This document shows positions 53,488 to 62,253 of a stretch of DNA of 64,000 nucleotides, in pieces. The stretch is taken from contig DBYI01000102.1 in NCBI GenBank assembly GCA_002310115.1, positions 1 to 64,000 of the forward strand. The letters run 5' to 3'. Made by a program: the position numbers and the translations under genes. Below the pieces are notes generated by a model. The model searched no databases, was not told the DNA's origin, and saw only the letters and a program-made list of their open reading frames with translations. Numbering within the stretch: position 1 is the stretch's first letter; the number at the start of each line of letters is the position of its first letter. This DNA is from Ruminococcus flavefaciens. Its GTDB lineage: Bacteria > Bacillota > Clostridia > Oscillospirales > Ruminococcaceae.

Positions 53488-53505
53488 TTATGTAAATGTA
53501 ATAAA

Positions 53506-53549
53506 AGCCCTCAGACTTCGAGCGTTAGCTCATGTAAAGACTGAGGGCT
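53506..53549. other. Stem-loop between the GH25 gene and the protease pseudogene
   Basis: AGCCCTCAG and CTGAGGGCT enclose an inner GAGC/GCTC stem. No T run follows on the plus strand; TTTTATTAC follows on the minus strand, where no gene needs it. It may be an mRNA stability or partial termination element. Confidence 0.5.
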
Positions 53550-53566
53550 AAACTGAAGGTGAAAAT

Positions 53567-54354
53567 ATGGACAGCGTCAATATAAGTGGCGCAACTATCC
53601 TAGGCTATGGAATAACAGGGATAGTTTCTATTCTTATGCCCTTTATCCTTGCCATTATTTGGAAGCGGATTACTGATGAGAAATACTTTGCAGCATTTGT
53701 GGGAGCTTTGGCTTTTTCTGTGCCGCGACTGTAAGAATTCTGCTTCGCGCCATGCTTCTGGGAAATTCAGGTCCCCTTCGAGAAAGTCCATTTGCATTTT
53801 ATGCGACAAATGCACTGATATCCGGAGTTCTTGAAGAAACGGCACGTCTATTGTGCTTCAAATATTCCCTAAAAAATAAATCCTCCAGAAGCGTTTCGGT
53901 CATGCACGGCATAGGCCACGACGGCTTTGAAAGTATAACGGCTATAGGAATAGTGTCTTTTCAGTATGTTTCCTACCTTTCTACTGCCAAAAGTATAGGT
54001 ATTGAAGCTTTTATGAAAGGAATTTCCGAAACAGAAGCTCAGAATGTTGCAGATGGTATCTCTTCACTTGCTGATCAAAATTTTTTCAGCAGTCTTTTCG
54101 TAACTCTCGGTTCGGTTTCGTGAGCTGCTCTCCATATCGCCCTGTCTGTCATAGTATTCTCAGCTTTGCAGCAATTTGAATGGAAAAAGTTGTTCCTGCT
54201 CGCGGTAGGACTTCATACTTTTGCCGACATATTGCCGTATTTCGAGCATATCGGACGCATTACAATGGAGGGAGTGACAATCCTCAATATCATATTTACA
54301 ACTGCTGTAAGCTGGTTTGCATACAAAAAGTATCAGGAATTACCATATATATAA
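53567..54354 (+). pseudogene. Broken YhfC/PrsW-like intramembrane protease gene
   Basis: The gene starts at ATG 53567 after GAAGGTG and reads 51 residues (ILGYGITGIVSILMPFILAI ... FVGALAF), then hits a stop in that frame. The continuation is in the -1 frame from a T-run at 53713-53718 (FCAATVRILLRAML), consistent with loss of one T. That frame carries the glutamic protease motif EETARLLCF and HGIGHDGFESI, reaches an in-frame TGA at 54121, and continues in the same frame with AALHIALSVIVFSALQQFEW and a late VGLHTFADILPYFEH to 54354. Two independent lesions make it a pseudogene unless assembly errors are involved. Family: predicted membrane proteases of the YhfC group. Confidence 0.82.
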
Positions 54355-54356
54355 CC

Positions 54357-54383
54357 AAAAAGGCGGTCTCAATACCGCCTTTA
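54357..54383. terminator. Bidirectional terminator
   Basis: AAAGGCGGT and ACCGCCTTT with flanking A and T bases, between the pseudogene and a convergent gene. Confidence 0.75.
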
Positions 54384-55151
54384 CTGTTCTCCGAACCATT
54401 TTATGCCGCATTCCGTATATCTTTTGATAATGCCTCGTCTTAGCTTCCATGTATTCTCATGCACTTTTTTGTAAACATAATCGGTACGTGTAAAAGTCTC
54501 AACTTTGTTATCTGTATAGTTAAAGGCATAATCGCTTACATCTGGCGGATTCATGTATTTGGGCTGAAAATAGAAATCTGGATTGAAAACTTCGTCGTCA
54601 TACATCACTACTGATATTTCAGGGTTAAAATCACAGATACTTTCAGCTTTTACAATATGGTCACCATCATATGTATAAACCGCTGCTTTTATCATTTTCA
54701 AGCCATTTTTATCTATTCTAATCGTACTGAACTCCGCTGGTCTCCCCTTTTCATCAAAAAGAGTCAAGGTAAGCTCAAGAAGTATATGCTTAGGACTATT
54801 GAAAAGCACCTCTATTCGCCTTTTATGTATGGAGAAATACAGTTTTTCCATATATATATCATCATTTTTCCCATAATATACTGAGTAAACAGGGGCTTCA
54901 TCATTCATATAATGAAAGGTAACGTATTCCTTTTTTCTAGGCGCTTTCATAAGCTTTCTTGGCTCAACGGTATTATCGAACATATCTGTGATATAATCGC
55001 AGCTGAAAGGTTCTATATATCCCTTACTCCATATTTTAAGATTAGCGCTGTCAATATCGATACGTTCTCTAATCCTGTAGTAATCTGCATACTCTTCAGT
55101 TAATGTGTTCATAATATCCGCTGTTTCTTTTAACTTTTCTTCAGAAAACAT
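54381..55151 (-). CDS. Unrecognised cytoplasmic protein
   Basis: 256 residues, no signal peptide or membrane segment. Rich in Tyr, Asp and Glu, with regular beta-type stretches (EYVTFHYMNDEAPVYSVYYG, KRRIEVLFNSPKHILLELTL) and a C-terminal basic end (WKLRRGIIKRYTECGIKWFG). I do not recognise a family. GGGGGAGAGTGT precedes ATG 55151. It lies downstream of ireB on the same strand, with a terminator between them. Confidence 0.7.
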   Translation of the reverse strand: MFSEEKLKETADIMNTLTEEYADYYRIRERIDIDSANLKIWSKGYIEPFSCDYITDMFDNTVEPRKLMKAPRKKEYVTFHYMNDEAPVYSVYYGKNDDIYMEKLYFSIHKRRIEVLFNSPKHILLELTLTLFDEKGRPAEFSTIRIDKNGLKMIKAAVYTYDGDHIVKAESICDFNPEISVVMYDDEVFNPDFYFQPKYMNPPDVSDYAFNYTDNKVETFTRTDYVYKKVHENTWKLRRGIIKRYTECGIKWFGEQ

Positions 55152-55169
55152 ACACTCTCCCCCAAAAAC

Positions 55170-55198
55170 AATTTCAGGCGGTCAATGACCGCCTGCTC
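55170..55198 (-). terminator. Terminator after ireB
   Basis: CAGGCGGTC and GACCGCCTG form a 9-bp stem (55175-55195), just after the ireB stop. Confidence 0.7.
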
Positions 55199-55199
55199 A

Positions 55200-55445
55200 T
55201 TATGCATTAAGATAAGATCTCACAAGTACTTGTAAAAGCTCGTCACGATCGATATGACGGATTAGGCTTCTTGCATTATTGTATGTCGTGATGTATGTAG
55301 GATCTTCAGAAAGTATATATCCTACTATCTGATTAACAGGATTATAACCCTTCTGCGTAAGTGCATCATAAATGATAGTTAGATTTTTCTTGAGTTCTGC
55401 TTCCCTGTCCTCATTAACAGAAAAAGTCATGGTTTTATCAAACAT
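55200..55445 (-). CDS. ireB: IreB-family regulatory phosphoprotein (UPF0297)
   Basis: 81 residues, full length. The family signature is clear: [40 protein letters not shown] and [20 protein letters not shown]. In Enterococcus IreB is phosphorylated by the PASTA kinase IreK and affects cephalosporin resistance. The usual partners ruvX/yqgF and DUF1292 are not adjacent here. GGAGG precedes ATG 55445. The region 55446-55680 shows no gene. Confidence 0.95.
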   Translation of the reverse strand: MFDKTMTFSVNEDREAELKKNLTIIYDALTQKGYNPVNQIVGYILSEDPTYITTYNNARSLIRHIDRDELLQVLVRSYLNA

Positions 55446-55682
55446 AGTATCAGCCTCCCGCTGTTGTGGAATACTTCTGATGGAACGCTAACGGATCAAA
55501 CAAGAAGCTTGTATTAATATTATAACCTAAATACTACATCAATGCAAGTATAATCTCGTATTTTTCATGATTTGAACGAATTTAATTGTTGATTTTATGA
55601 ATATTGCACAGCCTTAGCTTCAAAAAAATGTCATTTAACGCCTAAATTCCACAAGACCTAGATCAATGTTGTATGTTTCTCA

Positions 55683-56213
55683 CTAGTGCTTTATCTCGCA
55701 GACGGATATCACAAATTTACCATTGCAAACTAAATACTGCCTAAAGCGACACCCTTGCAGCTCAGTGACTATATCTCCGTTCCTAAAGCTGAATTCTGCA
55801 GTATTAAGCGGATAAGAAATGCCGGTACCAAGCGCCTTAACATACGCTTCTTTCAGAGTCCAGAGCCTGAAAAAAAGCTCATTTTTCTTATTCTCTATAG
55901 CATTTTCAACTATTTCACGCTCTTTTTCAGAAAAAGCTCTTTTCATCACATTTGGACGATACTCCCTCACCCTTTCACAGTCGATTCCGCACTCAAAGTC
56001 CGAAACTATACAAGCAGCTATTCCGTCAGCATGGGATATGTTATAATGTATATCAGGACACAAAGCAAGAAAAGGTTTTCCCATTTTCCCTTTTATTATT
56101 TTGGTTTTCTCGTTATAGTCTATACCGTATGAGCGAAGGCACTCACGAAGAAGCCTGTGCGCGTGGGCATGGAGCTCACGCTTTTCCATATCTTTTATAG
56201 AGATCATAAGCAT
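55683..56213 (-). CDS. 4'-phosphopantetheinyl transferase (Sfp superfamily)
   Basis: About 176 residues. ISHADGIAACIVSDFECGID with CER and FFRLWTLKEAYVKALGTGIS are the Mg- and CoA-binding motifs of Sfp-type enzymes, which activate carrier proteins of fatty acid, polyketide or non-ribosomal peptide synthesis. At this length it is on the short side for Sfp, which is about 220 residues. No carrier protein is nearby. Several starts are possible (56222 GTG, 56219, 56213 and 56207 ATG); ATG 56213 has AGGTGA just upstream. Confidence 0.9.
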   Translation of the reverse strand: MLMISIKDMEKRELHAHAHRLLRECLRSYGIDYNEKTKIIKGKMGKPFLALCPDIHYNISHADGIAACIVSDFECGIDCERVREYRPNVMKRAFSEKEREIVENAIENKKNELFFRLWTLKEAYVKALGTGISYPLNTAEFSFRNGDIVTELQGCRFRQYLVCNGKFVISVCEIKH

Positions 56214-56370
56214 ATTCATCACCTAATCGCATTATACCATATTATCAGGTTAATAGCAATATCAGCAAAGGGAAAGCCGATAATCTTATAATTCTCTTAT
56301 AATTTCAGTCACTAAACCAAGTTTGTGAATTATGCGCTTATACAACATTAATTATACTTAATAAGTGGAA

Positions 56371-56405
56371 GTGACAAATGTCACTCTCAAAGTGACATTT
56401 GTCAC
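56371..56405. promoter_or_regulatory. Twin operator dyads GTGACA-N2-TGTCAC
   Basis: GTGACAAATGTCAC (56371-56384) and GTGACATTTGTCAC (56392-56405) are each a dyad and are exact reverse complements of each other. Their centres are 21 bases apart, two helical turns, so a dimeric regulator could bind both on one face. Confidence 0.75.
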
Positions 56406-56406
56406 C

Positions 56407-56416
56407 TTGCTATAAT
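56407..56416 (+). promoter_or_regulatory. Extended -10 promoter without a -35 box
   Basis: TTGCTATAAT has a TGC extension and a perfect TATAAT (56411-56416). Where a -35 should be (about 56388-56393) there is CAAAGT, and the second dyad fills the spacer. This arrangement suits activator- or repressor-controlled transcription to the right. Confidence 0.65.
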
Positions 56417-56714
56417 TCGTTGAAAATGATATTATCATATCATGATATAGTTTAATAAACAAGCTCATCCTGGCATGATATTGGGATTATTTGGGATTTT
56501 GGGTGATAAAAATGTCATAGCTAAGTGTATAGAATATCACGCTGACTAGCTTGTTATGGTTGTATTCTCGATAGAACTTTTCAGACTTTTTGTTCATTGG
56601 TTTCATTGACATCTGGCCACACCTCAGAGATTAGCAACTTCTTGCTGAAAGAGGCAAAATAAACCTGTTTCATGAAGTTAACTCGCAGAAATAATCAGGC
56701 AAAGGAGATTTCTT

Positions 56715-56945
56715 ATGGAGCTTTTTCAGATAATTATTTGGCTGACCATTTTATTCGGAATCCCTGCGATAATAATCACTTTTTTCATCATCGCTCTAGT
56801 GAGATTTTGCAAAACTCCGAAAAATTCACCTGAAAGAAGTACAAAAAAGGTCTTAATGATAGTCTCAGCAACGCTTCTCGGACTTCTAATAGCAGGAATA
56901 ACATTCTTGGCAATATCATTCACTTTAGCTATGAACCATATGTGA
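56715..56945 (+). CDS. Small two-helix membrane protein, 76 residues
   Basis: Two hydrophobic helices (IIIWLTILFGIPAIIITFFI and MIVSATLLGLLIAGITFLAI) separated by a short basic loop (RFCKTPKNSPERSTKK). No family recognised. AAAGGAGATTTCTT precedes ATG 56715. It heads a three-gene run with another tiny membrane protein 15 bases downstream and an anchored binding protein. Confidence 0.75.
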   Translation: MELFQIIIWLTILFGIPAIIITFFIIALVRFCKTPKNSPERSTKKVLMIVSATLLGLLIAGITFLAISFTLAMNHM

Positions 56946-56960
56946 GTAGAGGCGATAATT

Positions 56961-57098
56961 ATGAAAGACAGGACATTTAAGCTTATCATAACGACAATAA
57001 CTGTGATAGGTATACTATCAACAGCTGCACTCATATGGTACACCTGCCAACTGCGTGAGACCTGTTCAATAGTCTCCTATGTAGCAAATGGGCGGTGA
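56961..57098 (+). CDS. 45-residue single-span membrane protein
   Basis: The frame reads MKDRTFKLIITTITVIGILS, continues through a hydrophobic span to CQLRETCSIVSYVANGR and stops at 57098. One helix with a short cytoplasmic and a Cys-containing external end. GAGGCGATAATT precedes ATG 56961. The next gene starts four bases after its stop, and that gene's ribosome site overlaps this gene's end, so the two are probably coupled. No family recognised. Confidence 0.65.
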   Translation: MKDRTFKLIITTITVIGILSTAALIWYTCQLRETCSIVSYVANGR

Positions 57099-57102
57099 TA
57101 TT

Positions 57103-58056
57103 ATGGATAACGGAAGAAAAGTAGCGGTAATTCTCGCGCTAATCAGCATATTTATTGGGTTTGATGCGGCAATATACAATCTATTTACCAAACGCTGCAT
57201 AGACACAACAAGCAAGGAAATGCAACAGTATTCTGTGGAACTCCACCGCTATATGCCTTTTGACAATAACTCTGAGGCGGTAAAAGTAGAATCAGATCTA
57301 AAATTCACGAAGGAGTTGCCGGTACTTGATGGTGCTGCAGCCCTATATCCCATATTTTCGGGAATTGTTAACTCCGTATATCCCGAAGATTGCATCAGAT
57401 TCGATAATGGCGGCTTTGCCCCTGAAAGCGCCCTTCACTTCACAAACACAAAAGGAGCATATAAGGCCGTGGTTGATGGTGACGCTGATGTCATCTTCTG
57501 CGCCCGGCCCTCAGAATCTCAGCTGAAATATGCTGAAGATAACGGTACTGAGTTAGAAATTGTGGATATTGGCAGGGAAGCCTTTGTTTTTATCGTAAAT
57601 AAAGAAAATCCCGTTGACGGACTGGCAATGAATCAGGTTAAAGACATATTTTCGGGAAAGATAAAAAACTGGTCAGAGGTCGGCGGTGAAAACCTGCCAG
57701 TTGATGCTCTTTCACGCAATGAAGGAAGCGGAAGTCAAACCACAATGGACAAATTTATGGGTGGAACGAAACAGAAATGCAGCCCCTTCGGTGCTTTTGG
57801 GCGCTCCATAGGATATTCATTCCGCTATTACGTTGATAATATGGTAGGTTGCGAGGGTGTGAAAAAGCTCGAACTCGATGGCATTTCTCCAAATAAGGAG
57901 CATATTGCCGATGGAAGTTATCCACTTGCAAGCACGTTCTGTGCCGTTTATAGGAAAGACAACACCAATCCTCATGTAAAAGAACTAATAGACTGGGTAT
58001 TGTCTGAAAAGGGACAGGAAATCATCGAAAAGGCAGGCTATATACCTCTTGGATAA
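57103..58056 (+). CDS. Membrane-anchored PstS-like substrate-binding protein
   Basis: 317 residues. An uncleaved-looking N-terminal helix (VAVILALISIFIGFDAAIYN) without lipobox is followed by a PBP-like domain (PF12849 type): ELPVLDGAAALYPIFSGIVN, VDGDADVIFCARPSESQLKY, VNQVKDIFSGKIKNWSEVGG-type segment, SRNEGSGSQTTMDKFM. The SGSQ-type loop is where PstS binds phosphate, so an oxyanion ligand is plausible. No pstCAB permease genes adjoin it; it follows two tiny membrane proteins instead. GGCGGTGATATT precedes ATG 57103. Confidence 0.82.
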   Translation: MDNGRKVAVILALISIFIGFDAAIYNLFTKRCIDTTSKEMQQYSVELHRYMPFDNNSEAVKVESDLKFTKELPVLDGAAALYPIFSGIVNSVYPEDCIRFDNGGFAPESALHFTNTKGAYKAVVDGDADVIFCARPSESQLKYAEDNGTELEIVDIGREAFVFIVNKENPVDGLAMNQVKDIFSGKIKNWSEVGGENLPVDALSRNEGSGSQTTMDKFMGGTKQKCSPFGAFGRSIGYSFRYYVDNMVGCEGVKKLELDGISPNKEHIADGSYPLASTFCAVYRKDNTNPHVKELIDWVLSEKGQEIIEKAGYIPLG

Positions 58057-58144
58057 TAATTACTTATTTTTCGTTTAAATGCCTGAATACTGTGATATTA
58101 TGATGAAATAGCGGACTCTGTCCGCTGTTTCTGTATAATAGGTA

Positions 58145-58173
58145 TTGACAAACAGTGTCGTTTGATGTAAAAT
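58145..58173 (+). promoter_or_regulatory. Promoter of secA
   Basis: TTGACA (58145-58150), a 17-base spacer and TAAAAT (58168-58173), about 66 bases before ATG 58239. Confidence 0.75.
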
Positions 58174-58238
58174 ATATTATGTCTAATTATATGAATTATC
58201 AGACCTATATTATAATAAAGTAAAGGCGGAAAACAAAA

Positions 58239-61001
58239 ATGGGTTTATTCAAAAACATTTTTGGTGCGAATGCTTACTCCAACCGTGAGCTTAAGCGTAT
58301 CGAACCAATAAAGAATAAAGTTCTCGAGCTTGACGAGGAATATCAGGCTCTATCTGACGCGGAGCTCAAGGCTAAAACCGCAGAGTTCAAAGAAAGACTT
58401 GAAGACGGTGAAACTCTTGATGATATCCTCCCCGAGGCTCTTGCTACCGTAAGAGAAGCTGCTTGGCGTGTTCTCGAGAAGAAACCCTATCCAGTTCAGA
58501 TAATCGGTGCTATCGTTCTTCATCAGGGACGTATCGCTGAAATGAAAACAGGTGAAGGTAAAACTCTCGTTGCCTGCGTTGCTTCATATCTCAATGCTCT
58601 CTCAGGTCTCGGCGTTCACGTTGTTACAGTTAATGACTATCTCGCTAAGACACAGGCAGAGGAAATGGGCAAGGTACTTCGCTGGTTGGGACTTACAGTA
58701 GGATGTATTCTCCACGGCCTCAACAACGATCAGCGCCGTGCAGCATATAACTGTGACGTTACCTATGCTACAAACAACGAGCTTGGCTTCGATTACCTCC
58801 GTGACAACATGGTAACTCACAAGGAAGAGCGCGTTCAACGTGCTCCTAACTTTGCTATCGTGGACGAGGTTGACTCTATCCTCATAGACGAAGCGCGTAC
58901 TCCTCTTATCATTTCAGGACGTGGTGACAAATCCACAGACCTTTATGCAATTGTTGACCGCTTTGCTAAAACTCTTACTTCAACTACAGTCGTTGAAATG
59001 GACGACAAGGTAGATCAAGAGTCTATTAACGATACAGCCGATTACATCATCGACGAAAAGGCCAAGACCGCTACTATCACACAACGTGGTGTCAAAAAGG
59101 CTGAGGAAGCGTTCAGAGTTGAGAATCTTATGGATTCTGAAAATATGACTCTCCTCCACCATATAAATCAGGCTATCAAGGCAAACGGCGTAATGAAAAA
59201 CGATATTGACTACGTTGTCAAGGACGGCGAAATCATCATCGTTGACGAATTTACAGGTCGTCTTATGATGGGTCGTCGTTTCAACGACGGTCTCCACCAG
59301 GCTATTGAGGCTAAGGAAGGCGTTAAGATCAAGAGTGAGTCAAAGACTCTAGCTACTATCACCTTCCAGAATTTCTTCCGTCTTTATACAAAACTTTCAG
59401 GTATGACAGGTACTGCTATGACAGAAGAAGACGAGTTCAAGGAAATCTACAAACTTGACGTTATCGCAGTTCCGACAAATAAGCCTGTTATCCGTATTGA
59501 CCACAACGATCAGGTGTATACTACAGAAAAGGGCAAGTATATCGCTATTATCAACAAAATAATTGAGTGTCACGAAAAAGGTCAGCCTATCCTCGTTGGT
59601 ACAGTATCCATCGAGAAATCAGAGCTTCTCTCCGCTATGCTCAAGAGAAAGGGCGTAAAGCACGAGGTACTTAACGCAAAGCATCATGCAAAGGAAGCAG
59701 AAATCGTTGCACAGGCAGGTAAATACGGTGCTGTTACTATTGCTACCAATATGGCAGGTCGTGGTACCGATATCATGCTGGGCGGTAATGCCGAATTCCT
59801 GGCAAGAGCTGAATTAAGGAAACGCGAGATCCCAGAGGAAATCATCACTGAGGCTATTGGCTTCGCAGATACAGACAACGAGGAAGTTATTGCAGCAAGA
59901 AAACTCTATCGTGAACTGTATGATAAATACAACGCAGAAGTCAAGGAAAAGGCTGTTGCAGTCAAGGAGGCCGGAGGACTTTATATCCTCGGTACAGAAC
60001 GTCATGAATCACGCCGTATTGATAATCAGCTTCGCGGACGTTCAGGACGTCAGGGCGACGAAGGCGAAAGCTGCTTCTTCCTTTCTGTTGAAGACAACCT
60101 CATGCGTATATTCGCTGGAGACCGTCTTGAAAACCTCATGAAGACTCTCAATGTTGACGAGAATACTCCTATTGAGAGCAAAATGCTCACAAGGATAATC
60201 GAATCCTCGCAGAAGAAGGTCGAAGGTCAGAACTTCAGCATAAGAAAGAACGTCCTAAATTACGACGACGTTATGAATACACAGCGTGAGATCATCTACA
60301 AGCAGAGATCACAGGTTCTCGACGGAGAAGATCTCCACGAGAGCATTCTCAAGATGATGGAAGATCTCATAAATACAACAGTCGATAATTACCTTGTTGA
60401 CAACGAGATAAAGGATGACTGGAACATTGTCGGTCTAAAGGAGCACTTCCTCGGCTGGCTTATTGGTCCCGAGGATCTCAACTTCACAGATGAAGAACTC
60501 CAGGAAGTTTCCAAGGAAGACATAGTCAATGCTCTTAGCAGCAAGGCAGGCGAAATATACGAAGCTAAAGAAGCCGAATACGGCTCAGAAGTCATGCGTG
60601 AGCTCGAAAGAGTTATACTCCTCAAGGTGGTTGATACCAAGTGGATGGCACATATCGATGATATGGAAGAGCTCAAGAAGGGCATCGGTCTCCGTTCATA
60701 CGGTCAGAAGAACCCTGTTATCGAATATCGTTACGAAGGCTTCGAAATGTTTGATGCTATGGTAGATTCTATCCGTGAGGATACTATCCGTATGCTCCTT
60801 ACAGTAAGACTTCAAACAAATGAAGCTCCTGAGCGCGAACAGGTTGCACAGCCAGATGCTCCTAATGCTGGCGCAGGCGATGGCAGCTTCTCAGACGAGC
60901 CTGTACGTGCAAAGAAGATCGGTGATAACGATCCTTGTCCATGCGGAAGCGGCAAAAAATATAAAAAGTGCTGCAAAGCAAAGGACATGGCAGGCAAGTA
61001 A
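58239..61001 (+). CDS. secA: Preprotein translocase ATPase SecA
   Basis: 920 residues. SecA drives protein export through SecYEG. Walker [11 protein letters not shown] near residue 105, Walker [20 protein letters not shown] near 210, the NBD2 motif [13 protein letters not shown] and [12 protein letters not shown], and a C-terminal zinc motif [13 protein letters not shown] that binds SecB or ribosomes. Length is at the upper end for Firmicutes. AAAGGCGGAAAA precedes ATG 58239. It would export the dockerin enzymes found here. Confidence 0.98.
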   Translation: MGLFKNIFGANAYSNRELKRIEPIKNKVLELDEEYQALSDAELKAKTAEFKERLEDGETLDDILPEALATVREAAWRVLEKKPYPVQIIGAIVLHQGRIAEMKTGEGKTLVACVASYLNALSGLGVHVVTVNDYLAKTQAEEMGKVLRWLGLTVGCILHGLNNDQRRAAYNCDVTYATNNELGFDYLRDNMVTHKEERVQRAPNFAIVDEVDSILIDEARTPLIISGRGDKSTDLYAIVDRFAKTLTSTTVVEMDDKVDQESINDTADYIIDEKAKTATITQRGVKKAEEAFRVENLMDSENMTLLHHINQAIKANGVMKNDIDYVVKDGEIIIVDEFTGRLMMGRRFNDGLHQAIEAKEGVKIKSESKTLATITFQNFFRLYTKLSGMTGTAMTEEDEFKEIYKLDVIAVPTNKPVIRIDHNDQVYTTEKGKYIAIINKIIECHEKGQPILVGTVSIEKSELLSAMLKRKGVKHEVLNAKHHAKEAEIVAQAGKYGAVTIATNMAGRGTDIMLGGNAEFLARAELRKREIPEEIITEAIGFADTDNEEVIAARKLYRELYDKYNAEVKEKAVAVKEAGGLYILGTERHESRRIDNQLRGRSGRQGDEGESCFFLSVEDNLMRIFAGDRLENLMKTLNVDENTPIESKMLTRIIESSQKKVEGQNFSIRKNVLNYDDVMNTQREIIYKQRSQVLDGEDLHESILKMMEDLINTTVDNYLVDNEIKDDWNIVGLKEHFLGWLIGPEDLNFTDEELQEVSKEDIVNALSSKAGEIYEAKEAEYGSEVMRELERVILLKVVDTKWMAHIDDMEELKKGIGLRSYGQKNPVIEYRYEGFEMFDAMVDSIREDTIRMLLTVRLQTNEAPEREQVAQPDAPNAGAGDGSFSDEPVRAKKIGDNDPCPCGSGKKYKKCCKAKDMAGK

Positions 61002-61005
61002 TACA

Positions 61006-61030
61006 TAAACGGCAGATTTCTGCCGTTAAC
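61006..61030 (+). terminator. Probable terminator of secA
   Basis: AACGGCAGA and TCTGCCGTT form a 9-bp perfect stem (61008-61027). No T run follows, so termination may be partial. Confidence 0.5.
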
Positions 61031-61063
61031 CGGGATTATAGATTAAAAAAGGGATGGGTTTCC

Positions 61064-61155
61064 ATATCGTTCAATGCTTTGTGGATGGCAAGGGCTGCCT
61101 TAGAATAGCTTTTCACGGAAAAGCTTTTTGGCAGGTCTGCATAGATGAACGATAT
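61064..61155 (+). ncRNA. Candidate structured RNA with a three-way junction
   Basis: ATATCGTTCA (61064-61073) and TGAACGATAT (61146-61155) are perfect 10-bp complements, extended inward by ATGC/GCAT (61074-61077 with 61139-61142). Inside, AGCTTTTC and GAAAAGCT (61107-61114, 61118-61125) form an 8-bp hairpin with an ACG loop. TGCC at 61096-61099 can pair either with GGCA (61087-61090) or, as CTGCC, with GGCAG (61130-61134), two exclusive choices. It ends about 33 bases before a lipoprotein start. Candidate riboswitch or regulatory leader; also possibly a MITE with inverted ends. No known class recognised. Confidence 0.45.
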
Positions 61156-61188
61156 TTTGGAGAAAGAAAGGTTTTATGAGGTGACAAT

Positions 61189-62211
61189 ATGAAAAAGCTT
61201 ATTTTTCCTGCTATTCTTCTTGCACTTCTCTCAGGCTGCGGTGAAATCACTGTAACGCCTGACAATAAGGATCTCAACGCAGTTTCGAGCAGTGAAAATG
61301 GCACTACTACAGATTTGCAAACATATGAGACCGAAGCTACTACAGGTGAGATGTCAACGTCAAACGTTACTTCCTCAAAGTCTGCCGGCAAAAAGGTATC
61401 AGGAACAACTACTGCTGTTCATGCAACAAATAATGTAATAGTATCTGCTACAAAGGCTTCAAACGACGGAGTCGTACACGGCACTACAAGATCGGTTCCG
61501 ACTGTACACAGAAATACTACGGCTTCAAATGCAAATACAACTCCAACAACTGAAGAAGCAACCACACAAACAACTTCTTCCGATCCTAGAGATTATAGCA
61601 ATATAAGTTTTTCACTTGGAACAAAGCCGAATGAAATAGTGGTATCACGCAAAAACAAAAACGGGGAAGAAACACCGATCCAGCAGATTAAAGACCTGGA
61701 TACAACCGAGATAGAAAACGAACTCAAAAACGGTGAAAAGAAAAATCTAGAGGATTTTATCATCAGTGCTGATTTTGACGACGACAGCTATCCTGATATT
61801 TTCATTATCGAAAAAGAGGACGAATTAAACACGACGGGCAAATATTACCGCTATGATCCTGAAAAAGGAATTTATGTAACATGGAAGGAAATGAACGCCC
61901 TTAAAAACCTTGTTAAGCTCGACACACTTACAAAGGACAACGTAAATGTATTCGACATAAAGGATGAATTTGAGTACGAGTCAAAAACTTACAAATGGGA
62001 TAGTAATCATAATCTTATTCTCAAAGTCATCGCTCATCAGTATAAAACTGATGATGATAACGTATACATCTTCTATACCGAGTATGACGATGAAGGTGAA
62101 GTAACAAAGAGTTACACCACAAATCTTGCTGGTGAGATTGTAGAAAAAAATCCTACAACTACTGAACCTACTACTGAACCTACAGAGCCGACTTCTGTAA
62201 ATGAGGAATAA
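61189..62211 (+). CDS. Thr-rich lipoprotein of unknown function
   Basis: 340 residues. Lipoprotein signal with lipobox LLSGCG, cysteine near residue 18. Residues about 30-135 are a Thr/Ser-rich spacer likely to be extended and perhaps glycosylated. The C-terminal 200 residues form a globular domain (FIISADFDDDSYPDIFIIEK; KGIYVTWKEMNALKNLVKLD; EYESKTYKWDSNHNLILKVI) with an acidic DFDDDSYPD loop that resembles calcium-binding VCBS-type repeats, then a TTEPTTEPTEP tail. Ligand unknown. GAGGTGACAAT precedes ATG 61189. The candidate RNA lies in its leader. Confidence 0.75.
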   Translation: MKKLIFPAILLALLSGCGEITVTPDNKDLNAVSSSENGTTTDLQTYETEATTGEMSTSNVTSSKSAGKKVSGTTTAVHATNNVIVSATKASNDGVVHGTTRSVPTVHRNTTASNANTTPTTEEATTQTTSSDPRDYSNISFSLGTKPNEIVVSRKNKNGEETPIQQIKDLDTTEIENELKNGEKKNLEDFIISADFDDDSYPDIFIIEKEDELNTTGKYYRYDPEKGIYVTWKEMNALKNLVKLDTLTKDNVNVFDIKDEFEYESKTYKWDSNHNLILKVIAHQYKTDDDNVYIFYTEYDDEGEVTKSYTTNLAGEIVEKNPTTTEPTTEPTEPTSVNEE

Positions 62212-62232
62212 AATAATAATAATAATAATAAC
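62207..62232 (+). repeat. AAT trinucleotide microsatellite
   Basis: About seven AAT/AATA units directly after the lipoprotein stop. Confidence 0.6.
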
Positions 62233-62253
62233 TTCTCCATACTGAGAAGAACA

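Larger units (their letters stand above)
56214..56714 (+). other. About 500-base intergenic region with regulatory signals
   Basis: Apart from the twin dyads and promoter listed separately it holds no convincing gene. A 24-codon frame at 56475-56549 (MILGLFGILGDKNVIAKCIE...) lacks a ribosome site. CATATCATGATATAG near 56437-56450 is a further small palindrome. Any transcript from the 56411 promoter would have a leader of about 290 bases before the next gene. Confidence 0.6.

Noticed and set aside
53713..53719. Programmed -1 frameshift in the protease gene
   Set aside because: The T run lacks a proper slippery heptamer with downstream structure, and a second in-frame TGA further on makes simple decay the better reading.
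54121..54123. TGA recoding (selenocysteine or Trp)
   Set aside because: All other genes here use TGA as a stop (for example sbcD, yabQ), and no SECIS-like hairpin or Cys/Trp-conserved site is apparent.
56475..56549. 24-codon frame MILGLFGILGDK... in the leader before the small membrane genes
   Set aside because: No Shine-Dalgarno, and length is within chance; mentioned only as part of the intergenic region.
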